Source of the DNA: Flavobacteriales bacterium UBA2619
GTDB taxonomy: Bacteria; Bacteroidota; Bacteroidia; Flavobacteriales_D; Sanyastnellaceae
Assembly: GCA_002339135.1 (NCBI GenBank)
Contig: DDJR01000107.1
Coordinates: 6,562-18,240, forward strand
Length of the DNA: 11,679 nt
Direction of reading: 5' to 3'
Part shown: positions 1-6,571 of the stretch, piece after piece
Layout of the letters: each line of letters begins with the position of its first letter
How positions within the stretch are numbered: the stretch's first letter is position 1
Position numbers and translations under genes: made by a program
The notes under the pieces: model-generated
What the model saw: the letters and a program-made list of their open reading frames with translations, nothing else
What the model was told of the DNA's origin: nothing
Database searches by the model: none

Positions 1-419
1 CCCTCCATGAGTTCTCCGTCTTTGCTGTTGAAAGGGGGCGGTGTGCCTACCTCGATACAAAGTCTAGGGTACTCGTCTTCTTCAGTCTCTTCTTTTGTGG
101 ATAAGAGCTCTACATAAAAGCACCACATTCTGAGGAAGTCATACACGTATATGGCTTTAGAAGATGGGGTTTTCAGGATGTCTTGAATTTTGGTGTTTGA
201 CAGACCGCTTCCATCTCCTTCGCCCATCAAAGAAATCTCTCTTCCTTTGTCCCAGTTGTTGTCGCTTTCAAAAAAAGAAGCCATTTCACCTGAAGCCCAT
301 CCGAAAGCATCTAGCACTGCGTGATGCAAGTGCAGTAAGGACGAGTTTTCATGAATTTCGATCTCGCGAGAAACATCGCCTTTTGTGTCCAATGTGATTT
401 TTAATCGAACAATGCTCAT
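1..419 (-). CDS. pRiA4b ORF-3-like family protein, partial (C-terminus beyond left edge)
   Basis: The minus strand is open from an ATG at 419 to the window edge (139 residues seen, no stop), so the 3' end is missing. The protein starts MSIVRLKITLDTKGDVSREI and continues with motifs such as HHAVLDAFGW, EMASFFESDNNWDKG, LMGEGDGSGL and YVYDFLRMWCFYVEL. This pattern (beta strand, helix with AFGW, Asn-Trp, then an acidic stretch and a YVYDF strand) is the one I know from Bacteroidota members of the plasmid pRiA4b ORF-3-like family (PF07929). The biochemical role of that family is unknown. The start codon overlaps the stop of the upstream ytxJ gene as ATGA (419-416), which implies translational coupling in one transcript. 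Many family members carry an acidic C-terminus, and the run KEETEEDEYP fits that. Family call fairly sure; function unknown. Confidence 0.82.
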   Translation of the reverse strand, partial: MSIVRLKITLDTKGDVSREIEIHENSSLLHLHHAVLDAFGWASGEMASFFESDNNWDKGREISLMGEGDGSGLSNTKIQDILKTPSSKAIYVYDFLRMWCFYVELLSTKEETEEDEYPRLCIEVGTPPPFNSKDGELME

Positions 420-751
420 CCGATGAACTTCTTTACATCGGCAGCGTCAATTGAGCTGTGGTTTGCGTGGTGTACAGATTTCCCCGCTTGAAGAACGAGC
501 ATTTGAGGGCTTTGATGGATCACATCAAGCTTTTCTGCAATCGCAGCACTTACATCTCTGTGCGCTATTAGATCTAAAAAGTGAGCTTCCACATCCCCCA
601 GAGAGTCGTCCCAGCCTGACTCAAACATCTTGAGAGCCATGCGGCTAATCGAGCAACGGGTGCTGTGTTTAAATAAAACGACGGTGTTGAGTTTAGAAGA
701 TGCGATCGCATTGTCTAAATCATCGATACTTGTCAGGTGTTTCCAGTTCAT
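416..751 (-). CDS. ytxJ: YtxJ-like bacillithiol-system redox protein (monothiol thioredoxin fold)
   Basis: A 111-residue protein of the size usual for the YtxJ family (DUF2847). The diagnostic stretch is LFKHSTRCSISRMAL at residues 26-40, with one candidate redox cysteine (Cys33) in the place where thioredoxins have CxxC; the second cysteine is absent. Further on are LDVIHQSPQMLVLQAGK, which contains the cis-Pro type SPQ loop of thioredoxin folds, and HHANHSSI. Family members are cytosolic and are proposed to handle bacillithiol mixed disulfides, as a monothiol bacilliredoxin-like protein; direct biochemical proof is limited. The gene is followed immediately by the pRiA4b-like gene (4-bp ATGA overlap) and diverges from the TPR gene at 798, with a 46-bp shared gap. 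I saw no clear Shine-Dalgarno, which is normal for Bacteroidota. It implies that the organism makes bacillithiol, which cannot be checked here. Confidence 0.85.
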   Translation of the reverse strand: MNWKHLTSIDDLDNAIASSKLNTVVLFKHSTRCSISRMALKMFESGWDDSLGDVEAHFLDLIAHRDVSAAIAEKLDVIHQSPQMLVLQAGKSVHHANHSSIDAADVKKFIG

Positions 752-797
752 ACTTACTAAATTTGCACTTCAATTATTTACAAAGGTACTCCCGACT

Positions 798-1385
798 ATG
801 CTCACTAGGCTCATAAAAATTTTAATTGCTTTATCAAGTTTATTGTACACGATTTATCTCTATTCAGTAGCCCAAACAGGTTCTGCAATAGGGATGACTT
901 TCCTGACAATCATGTTAATTCTCACCACCTTGCGTAGCATGCGTCTGGTGATGGCGTTTGTTCAGCTTCGTCAGCAAAAGATGCCCGAAGCAAGAAAATG
1001 GTTGGCAAGAATCAAGACGCATCAGCTTTGGCCGAGGCAAAGAGGGTACTACAACTTCCTGATTGGAAGCTTGACGATGGAGGAAAACATGAATGTGGCT
1101 GAAAAGTTTCTTAAAGATGCTGTGCGTTTGGGTCTTCGTCAAAGTCACGATGAAGCAGCTGCGAAATTGAATCTCGCTGTTTGTGCAAGTGCGAAACGCA
1201 AAGTTAGAGAGGCAACGTTGCTGTTAAAGGATGCCAAGCGGCTGGACACAAAAGGAGTCCTGTCCAAGGACATTAAGATGGTAGAAGATGCAATCAAAGG
1301 TGGAGGAGCAAGAACATCTGTGGGTGGCCGTGGCGGATCTCCTTCCTCTGCAAGGCAAGCCCGGAGGTCCAAAGGGAAAAAATAA
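798..1385 (+). CDS. Two-helix membrane protein with a TPR-like domain
   Basis: A 195-residue protein. Two hydrophobic helices lie at about residues 5-24 and 29-47, followed by a cytosolic or periplasmic helical repeat region (about 55-165). Paired-helix motifs there include AFVQLRQQKMPEARKWLARI, YYNFLIGSLTMEENMNVAEK, FLKDAVRLGL, AAKLNLAVCASAKRKVREAT and LLKDAKRLDTKG, which read as degenerate TPRs. The last 28 residues are Gly/Arg/Lys/Ser rich and probably disordered. Proteins with the same order (short double-TM N-terminus, KLNLA...KRK.REA...LL..AK.LD.KG) recur in Bacteroidota as uncharacterised TPR proteins. The frame is open upstream to 630, but those 56 codons would lie antisense to ytxJ, so I start at the ATG at 798; AAAGG at 782-786 is a weak, distant ribosome-site candidate. 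It converges with the 128-residue gene, with a 24-bp gap. Function unknown; TPRs suggest a scaffold role. Confidence 0.8.
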   Translation: MLTRLIKILIALSSLLYTIYLYSVAQTGSAIGMTFLTIMLILTTLRSMRLVMAFVQLRQQKMPEARKWLARIKTHQLWPRQRGYYNFLIGSLTMEENMNVAEKFLKDAVRLGLRQSHDEAAAKLNLAVCASAKRKVREATLLLKDAKRLDTKGVLSKDIKMVEDAIKGGGARTSVGGRGGSPSSARQARRSKGKK

Positions 1386-1409
1386 AAAGAAGCCTTTCTT
1401 ACGTTTTTT

Positions 1410-1796
1410 TCAAATCTCTTTGTGGTCAGAGTCTTCTTCGTTCAATTCGCTCTTCTTTTTCCCATGGGGAAACAAATCGCTTTTATTCAATTTATGCAAT
1501 GTCATAATTTGACGTCTTCGCAACAATTGTATTTCAGATAAAAACGTCAGGCTTGATTGTTCCGCTTGTTTTAGGGTCTGCGTGAAGGCCTTCTGTTTTA
1601 ATTCAGAGTTAGGAATTAGATCGTTCTTCCTGGCGGCATTCATGATGTCCCTGAGTGAGGTGTTTGCGTCTTCAATCACCTTGTGCGCACTTTCTTTGTC
1701 AGAAGGGAATTCTAAAGAATGCTTGAATCCATTCTCCACGACGTCATTTAACATTGCGTGAATGGCTTTTCGAACGGTTTCAAAGTGGAATAACAT
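1410..1796 (-). CDS. Hypothetical protein, 128 aa, predominantly helical
   Basis: I do not recognise this protein. It starts MLFHFETVRKAIHAMLNDVV, is charged and probably all alpha, and has no signal peptide or membrane segment. A possible coiled-coil stretch runs from about residue 65 to 100 (SELKQKAFTQTLKQAEQSSL then SEIQLLRRRQIMTLHKLN), ending in a Lys/Glu/Asp-rich tail (KKKSELNEEDSDHKEI). The amino-acid composition is natural for a soluble protein and no competing frame over this stretch looks better, so I take it as real. It lies 44 bp downstream of the fused E1 gene on the same strand and could be co-transcribed with it, although a 12-bp palindrome sits in that gap. Downstream it converges with the TPR gene. 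Being an orphan small gene, it could also be a fast-evolving lineage-specific protein. Confidence 0.68.
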   Translation of the reverse strand: MLFHFETVRKAIHAMLNDVVENGFKHSLEFPSDKESAHKVIEDANTSLRDIMNAARKNDLIPNSELKQKAFTQTLKQAEQSSLTFLSEIQLLRRRQIMTLHKLNKSDLFPHGKKKSELNEEDSDHKEI

Positions 1797-1805
1797 CGGA
1801 AGTAA

Positions 1806-1817
1806 GTTAAGCTTAAC
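1806..1817. repeat. Perfect 12-bp palindrome in the gap between the E1 and 128-aa genes
   Basis: GTTAAGCTTAAC is its own reverse complement and lies 10 bp before the start codon of the minus-strand 128-residue gene. Its position would fit an operator or a 5' hairpin near the ribosome site. There is no partner copy in the window and a palindrome of this size can arise by chance, so no function is assigned. Confidence 0.4.
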
Positions 1818-1840
1818 CGACTATGTATCAAAATTTAGCG

Positions 1841-3862
1841 CTACCTATTTATCAAGATTTCTAAATCGGACTCTAGCCTGCAATTTGCCATAAACTCTCT
1901 TTCTAAGTCTGCAGCGAATGGTACTGGGGTGTCTAGGCTGGCAGTCCTTGCCACAGGAGCATCAAGTGCCCGCCAACATCTTTCGTGGATCACTGCGCTG
2001 ATTTCTCCTCCAATTCCTCCTGTCATTGTTGCCTCGTGCAGCACCATGGCTTTTCCTGTTTTTTTGACACTTTCGCACACCATGTCTTGATCCCAGGGTA
2101 GGAGTGTTCTGAGGTCTATAATTTCTACGGACCACTCTGGGTGTTTGTCTAGCACGGCTTCTGCCCACTTAACACCCAGTCCATAAGTAACAATGGTTGC
2201 GTCAGAGCCTTGTCTCACGATTCTTCCCTTGCCAAACTCGATCGTGTAATCTTCTTCAGGGACGGGGCCGCTAAGACTTCTGTAAAGTCCTTTGTGTTCA
2301 AAAAACAGAACAGGATTGGGGTCTTCTACAGCCATTCTCAAAAGACCCTTTGCATCGTGTGGGGTAGAGGGGTAGGCAATTTTAAGGCCTGGAACGTGTA
2401 AAAACCAAGCTTCTATGCTTTGTGAGTGATATGGGCCAGCTCCTGCGCCACCCCCTGTAGGCATTCTTACAACGACATCTGCAGCTTGGTTCCATCGCCA
2501 ATGGATTTTTGCAAGGTTGTTGACGATTTGATTGAAGCCACAGGTGACGAAGTCAGCAAACTGCATTTCCATCATCGATTTGCGCCCACGGATACTCAAT
2601 CCCAAGGCGGCTCCGACAATCGCCGATTCGCAAAGAGGTGTGCTGCGGACTCTTTCCGCTCCGAATCGATCTACAAAGCCGTCCGTTACTTTAAATACAC
2701 CTCCGTAAGCTCCGATGTCTTGGCCCATGCAAATCATGCTTGGGTTTTTTTCCATGCTTATTCCTAGTCCTTCTTGGATGGCGTCGATCATCCTTATTTC
2801 ACGTCCCTTCGAAGTAGGTGTGATCTCTGAAGGTGTTCCTGGTGCGAACATGTCTGCCAGTTCTTCCTCGACATCAGCTTCAATGGGTGGGAGATCGGAT
2901 GATATCTTTAGTCCGTCCAGAATCGCCTGCTTGTGACGGCTGCGAATCTTTGCTTCCTCGCTCTCACTGAGGCCTCCATTTGCCTTTAAATGCTCCGTAA
3001 TCCTCTCTATAGGATCAATCGTCTTCCACTTGTCAATCAGGCCGTCTGGATAGTATTTTGTACCGGAAGCTTCTTCATGTCCTCGTATTCTGAAAGTCTT
3101 GAACTCTAGAATGATAGGTCTAGGTCGTTCGCGTAAAGATTCAACACATTTTCGCACTGTGTTGTACACTGCGAGGACGTCATTTCCGTCCACTTGTATC
3201 GCATCTTCTTCAGGAATCCCATACCCGATTGCTTTGTCTGTAAAGTGTGCAAAACGGAACTGTTCATTGGAGGGAGTTGAGAGTCCCCATGAGTTGTTTT
3301 CAATTCCTATAATTACAGGAAGTTGCCAAACAGCCGCCACATTCACAGCTTCATGAAAATCTCCCTCGCTTGCTCCTCCGTCACCTGTAAAAACAAAAGT
3401 TGATTTGCCAGACTCATCAAGTTTGTTTGCTAGGGCTATTCCGTCAGCGATCCCCAGTTGAGGTCCCAAGTGAGAGATCATTCCGCAAATTTTATGCTCA
3501 ACAGATCCGAAGTGAAACGATCTGTCACGCCCTTTTGTAAATCCGTGGTCTTTTCCTTTGAATTGAGAAAAGAGTCTGTCAAGAGGGATTCCCCTGGTTG
3601 TGAAAACACCCAAGTTTCTGTGCATCGGAAGAATCCAATCGTCCTGAGGCATTGCTGCACCCACACCTACAGAGATGGCTTCTTGACCTATTCCGCTGAA
3701 CCATTTAGAGATGTTTCCCTGTCTGAGCTGTGAGAGCATCTTTTCTTCTATCATTCTGGGCAGGAGCAGCTTGTCGTAAAGTGCCAGTACTTCAGCTCTG
3801 TCCATGCCTTCCGTGTCAAATCGAAGTGGGTTATGTGGGAATTCCATTGTAGTTTTTTCCAT
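1841..3862 (-). CDS. Fused E1 alpha/beta subunit of a 2-oxoacid dehydrogenase complex (probably branched-chain)
   Basis: A 673-residue single chain combining both halves of a thiamine-diphosphate E1 enzyme. The alpha half (about 20-330) has IGQEAISVG, the ThDP-binding motif from GDGGASEGD (160-168) to ENN (188-190), and the loop RIRGHEEASGTKYY near 258-271. The beta half (about 355-673) has MGQDIGAYGG, ESAIVGAALG with the cofactor-contacting Glu412, QFADF, GPYHSQSIEAWF with a catalytic-type His479, and ATMTGGIGGE. E1 decarboxylates a 2-oxoacid and passes the acyl group to lipoyl-E2 in the cytosol. Such fused E1s are common in Bacteroidota and are usually annotated as 2-oxoisovalerate (branched-chain) dehydrogenase; the loop sequence favours that over pyruvate, but substrate is inferred. 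No E2 or E3 gene is adjacent, so these must lie elsewhere. Start at the ATG at 3862; a second in-frame ATG five codons on is possible. Divergent from the FAD gene across 43 bp. Confidence 0.93.
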   Translation of the reverse strand: MEKTTMEFPHNPLRFDTEGMDRAEVLALYDKLLLPRMIEEKMLSQLRQGNISKWFSGIGQEAISVGVGAAMPQDDWILPMHRNLGVFTTRGIPLDRLFSQFKGKDHGFTKGRDRSFHFGSVEHKICGMISHLGPQLGIADGIALANKLDESGKSTFVFTGDGGASEGDFHEAVNVAAVWQLPVIIGIENNSWGLSTPSNEQFRFAHFTDKAIGYGIPEEDAIQVDGNDVLAVYNTVRKCVESLRERPRPIILEFKTFRIRGHEEASGTKYYPDGLIDKWKTIDPIERITEHLKANGGLSESEEAKIRSRHKQAILDGLKISSDLPPIEADVEEELADMFAPGTPSEITPTSKGREIRMIDAIQEGLGISMEKNPSMICMGQDIGAYGGVFKVTDGFVDRFGAERVRSTPLCESAIVGAALGLSIRGRKSMMEMQFADFVTCGFNQIVNNLAKIHWRWNQAADVVVRMPTGGGAGAGPYHSQSIEAWFLHVPGLKIAYPSTPHDAKGLLRMAVEDPNPVLFFEHKGLYRSLSGPVPEEDYTIEFGKGRIVRQGSDATIVTYGLGVKWAEAVLDKHPEWSVEIIDLRTLLPWDQDMVCESVKKTGKAMVLHEATMTGGIGGEISAVIHERCWRALDAPVARTASLDTPVPFAADLEREFMANCRLESDLEILINR

Positions 3863-3905
3863 GGGAATACGAATGTACGCAGCCTAAAGCAGATATCTTC
3901 GCAAT

Positions 3906-5510
3906 ATGGAGCAAAACGAACAGGGAGTTTTCAAAGGTCAGGTGAGGGTAACCCCTGAGGAGGCTGCGAACATGAATTTGCTTCGCATTGCTGCGGAGGA
4001 AAGCTGGGGGCTACAGGACGACACTTTGTCCTGGATACGTATTGTTAGGAGAAGTATCGATGCAAGGAAAAGGACAGTTGTGATGCAGCTTACAGTCGAA
4101 GCTGGAGGGGAGGGTGTGCCTGTCCCGTCAAGCGAGATGGAGGATTGGGTTTGGCAAGATGTGAGTGAAGCTCCAGAGGTGTTTGTCATAGGTAGTGGCC
4201 CTGCGGGGCTATATGCTGCGCTTGAACTCATCAGGCAGGGCATCAAGCCTATTGTTGTTGAGAGAGGGAAAGAGGTCCGAGAGCGTCGACGTGATTTGGC
4301 TTCACTAACGAAAGACCATTTGGTCAACCCAGATTCAAATTACTGTTTCGGAGAGGGTGGAGCAGGGACTTATTCCGATGGGAAGTTGTACACGAGAGCA
4401 AAAAAAAGAGGGCATTTAAAAGAGGCTTTAGAATGGCTTGTTGTGCACGGTGCACCTGAATCGATTTTGGTGGACGCGCACCCGCACATCGGGACAAACA
4501 AGCTGCCTGCGATCATCACTTCTATTCGAGAAACGATTGAGTCATCTGGAGGTAAAATACTGTTTAACACTAAGTTGATAGATATACTTTCAGATGATAA
4601 TCAAGTAGTGGGTGTGGAGTTGGAGTCGGGTGGAAAGACGGAGAAGCGTGCTTGTAAATCTGTTATTTTGGCGACGGGTCACAGTGCACGAGATGTTTTC
4701 GAAATGCTTGTCAATGGTGGTGTGAAAGTAGAGGCAAAACCATTTGCCTTGGGCGTCAGGGTGGAGCATCCGCAATCGTTTGTAGATTCTGTTCAGTACC
4801 ATGGTGAGTCGAGGGTAAACTTGCTACAAGAGGAGAGGTTACCAGCGGCATCCTACAATTTGGCTGCCCAAATAGATGGGCGTGGAGTTCACAGTTTTTG
4901 TATGTGTCCAGGAGGGATTATGGCTCCATGTGCTACAAACCCTGGAGAAATCGTCACCAATGGATGGTCTCCTTCGAAGCGAAATGGACCTTTTGCCAAT
5001 TCTGGGATGGTCGTGACCATAGATGAAAGTGTTTGGGAAGCAGCAGGGTTTTCGGGCCCTTTAGGTGCGATGCATTATCAAGCTTCTGTGGAAAAAGCCT
5101 GTTGGGAAGCCGCTGGAAGCACACAAGCTGCACCTGCCCAAAGGTTGACAGATTTCGTGCAAGGAAGGCCTTCCCGAGACCTTCCAGAGTGCTCATATTT
5201 ACCTGGTGTATCTGCGGTTGATCTTAACAGGTTGCTGCCTAAGATTGTAGTGAAGGCCCTCAGAAAAGGGTTTTTGGAATTTGACAAAAAGCTTCGTGGG
5301 TTTATTCACGAAGAAGCGATCGTGTTGGCTCCCGAATCGAGAACGAGTAGCCCGGTGAAAATCCCCAGAGATTACATCACGCTCGAGCATCCTGAGTTGA
5401 AAGGGTTGTTTCCTTGTGGTGAGGGGGGAGGTTACGCTGGAGGTATTTTATCTGCTGCGATGGATGGTCGCAAGGTTGCAACTTCAGTCGCTGAAAAGTT
5501 TGTAGCCTAA
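3906..5510 (+). CDS. FAD-dependent dehydrogenase of the COG2509 type
   Basis: A 534-residue cytosolic flavoprotein. After an N-terminal domain (1-88) typical of this family comes a Rossmann dinucleotide fold with VIGSGPAGLYAALELIRQG (GxGxxG at 96-101) and the ribose-binding acidic residue in VVERG (Glu119). The block NYCFGEGGAGTYSDGKLYTR (145-164) is a signature of COG2509, as are SVILATGHSARDVFEML, FALGVRVEHPQ and FCMCPGGIM. A C-terminal FAD-contacting segment reads GEGGGYAGGILSAAMDGRK (about 505-523). The family is annotated as uncharacterised NAD(FAD)-dependent dehydrogenase; substrate and pathway are unknown and nothing nearby reveals them. The start is the ATG at 3906, 43 bp from the divergent E1 gene, so both probably share a control region. 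It converges with the secreted-protein gene, leaving a 20-bp gap and no obvious terminator hairpin. Length is normal for the family and all cofactor motifs are intact. Confidence 0.92.
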   Translation: MEQNEQGVFKGQVRVTPEEAANMNLLRIAAEESWGLQDDTLSWIRIVRRSIDARKRTVVMQLTVEAGGEGVPVPSSEMEDWVWQDVSEAPEVFVIGSGPAGLYAALELIRQGIKPIVVERGKEVRERRRDLASLTKDHLVNPDSNYCFGEGGAGTYSDGKLYTRAKKRGHLKEALEWLVVHGAPESILVDAHPHIGTNKLPAIITSIRETIESSGGKILFNTKLIDILSDDNQVVGVELESGGKTEKRACKSVILATGHSARDVFEMLVNGGVKVEAKPFALGVRVEHPQSFVDSVQYHGESRVNLLQEERLPAASYNLAAQIDGRGVHSFCMCPGGIMAPCATNPGEIVTNGWSPSKRNGPFANSGMVVTIDESVWEAAGFSGPLGAMHYQASVEKACWEAAGSTQAAPAQRLTDFVQGRPSRDLPECSYLPGVSAVDLNRLLPKIVVKALRKGFLEFDKKLRGFIHEEAIVLAPESRTSSPVKIPRDYITLEHPELKGLFPCGEGGGYAGGILSAAMDGRKVATSVAEKFVA

Positions 5511-5530
5511 GCAGAGGTCACTGGCATCGT

Positions 5531-6514
5531 CTATTTGTTTTCCTTTTCCTTCTTCTTGTTCTGTTTCTTGTTCAGCTTCTTATTCAGCTTCTTGTTCGTG
5601 GTTTTTTCGTTCTGGTTGTCGTGTAGCATGTGGTATAGAATCGAGGCGTTAACTTGTTCAACAGCTTCTTTTTCATACATCTCAATTTTATTCTGAGAAG
5701 CATCAGCCATCTTCTGATAATCGGCTTTTGAATATTGAGCAACGACAACTTCGTGGTCGATTGCGTAGGTATCAGGGTCTCCGAGTTTAGGGAACAAATG
5801 ATTCCACTCATCTTCGGTAACGACTCCACCTCTCATGTCTACAAATAAAACCGGTGAAAGTGGTCCGAGAAAAGGACTCGTATCTTCTTCTAGATAGTTG
5901 GTTTGAGCTTTTTTCTTGGTGACAGATTTCACAATCTTAAATGCCAATCCAACCTGCAAAACAGCAATCACCGCATCTGTGCGGGCAGTTTTCGTTTCAA
6001 TTTCTTCTTGTGTATGACGAAAGACATCGGTGTTGCCCAGGAACGTTGTCGCTGAAATACTGGTGTTCAATCTTTCCGAAATACAGAAATCCATTCCTAC
6101 ACCAATGGGTATGGTGATGCCAGACTTTCTGCCATCAAATACTTCAGGTGCAGGTTGTTTGTCTCCCACATTTGGAGCTAAATCTGGAGGAGTCAATGTG
6201 CTGTAGCATATGCCTCCAGCAAGCCATGGTCGTGCCCTAGACGTCTTCCATGTCCAAGGTGTAATCCTGAAAGAGGAACTGCTCATCCTGAGGGATTCCA
6301 TTCCTATTTTTCCGCCAATACGTGAAATGTCTAGGCTGAGAACACCAGTTAGTTCTTGTCTTAAAGAAATTCCGCTCATGATATGATGAGAATTCTCGAG
6401 ATTGAGAGAGCCAGAGGTTGCAATCATTGTTTGGGTTTGACCAGCAAACGGAATGCAAATAAGAAAAACAAGCACCATCAGAATGCTGTTCGGATTTGAA
6501 TTGATTTTTTTCAT
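5531..6514 (-). CDS. Exported, probably outer-membrane protein with Lys/Asn repeat tail
   Basis: A 327-residue protein that I cannot place in a named family. The N-terminus MKKINSNPNSILMVLVFLIC is a signal peptide with the hydrophobic core at about 11-22 and likely cleavage near residues 24-28 (FAGQTQ). The next roughly 190 residues alternate short beta-type stretches with Gly and aromatic residues (for example ISLRQELTGVLSLDISRIGG, ITIPIGVGMDFCISERL, NTSISATTFLG, VIAVLQVGLAFKI), the look of a small outer-membrane beta barrel. From about 200 on it becomes soluble in character, and the last 26 residues are a strongly basic tail with NKKL repeats encoded by a 12-bp tandem repeat. A barrel with a basic C-terminal extension is unusual, because barrel C-termini normally end in an aromatic. 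It diverges from the coiled-coil envelope gene across a 57-bp gap, so the two may be co-controlled. A periplasmic role is the alternative. Confidence 0.75.
   Translation of the reverse strand: MKKINSNPNSILMVLVFLICIPFAGQTQTMIATSGSLNLENSHHIMSGISLRQELTGVLSLDISRIGGKIGMESLRMSSSSFRITPWTWKTSRARPWLAGGICYSTLTPPDLAPNVGDKQPAPEVFDGRKSGITIPIGVGMDFCISERLNTSISATTFLGNTDVFRHTQEEIETKTARTDAVIAVLQVGLAFKIVKSVTKKKAQTNYLEEDTSPFLGPLSPVLFVDMRGGVVTEDEWNHLFPKLGDPDTYAIDHEVVVAQYSKADYQKMADASQNKIEMYEKEAVEQVNASILYHMLHDNQNEKTTNKKLNKKLNKKQNKKKEKENK
5559..5594. repeat. 12-bp tandem repeat, three units, in the 3' end of the exported-protein gene
   Basis: On the plus strand three consecutive 12-mers read TTCTGTTTCTTG, TTCAGCTTCTTA and TTCAGCTTCTTG. 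On the coding (minus) strand they give the tetrapeptide repeats NKKL, NKKL and NKKQ, so gain or loss of a unit keeps the frame. The last two units differ at a single base, which suggests recent duplication. This makes the Lys-rich tail a likely length-variable part of the protein. Confidence 0.8.
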
Positions 6515-6571
6515 GACACAATTCTTTACGAGTGTGCGACAGATAAGGTTACATTCTTGTATTTTTACATT

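Noticed and set aside
164..397. Plus-strand open frame of 77 codons at the left end
   Set aside because: It is antisense to the pRiA4b-like gene, whose minus-strand translation matches a recognisable family and shares an ATGA overlap with ytxJ.
630..797. Extended N-terminus for the TPR membrane protein
   Set aside because: The extra 56 residues lie antisense to ytxJ and do not resemble the family, whereas the ATG at 798 begins directly before the first membrane helix.
1387..1410. Possible terminator: AAGAA/TTCTT stem followed by a T run between the convergent genes
   Set aside because: The stem has only five mostly A-T pairs and would be too weak to be called a terminator.
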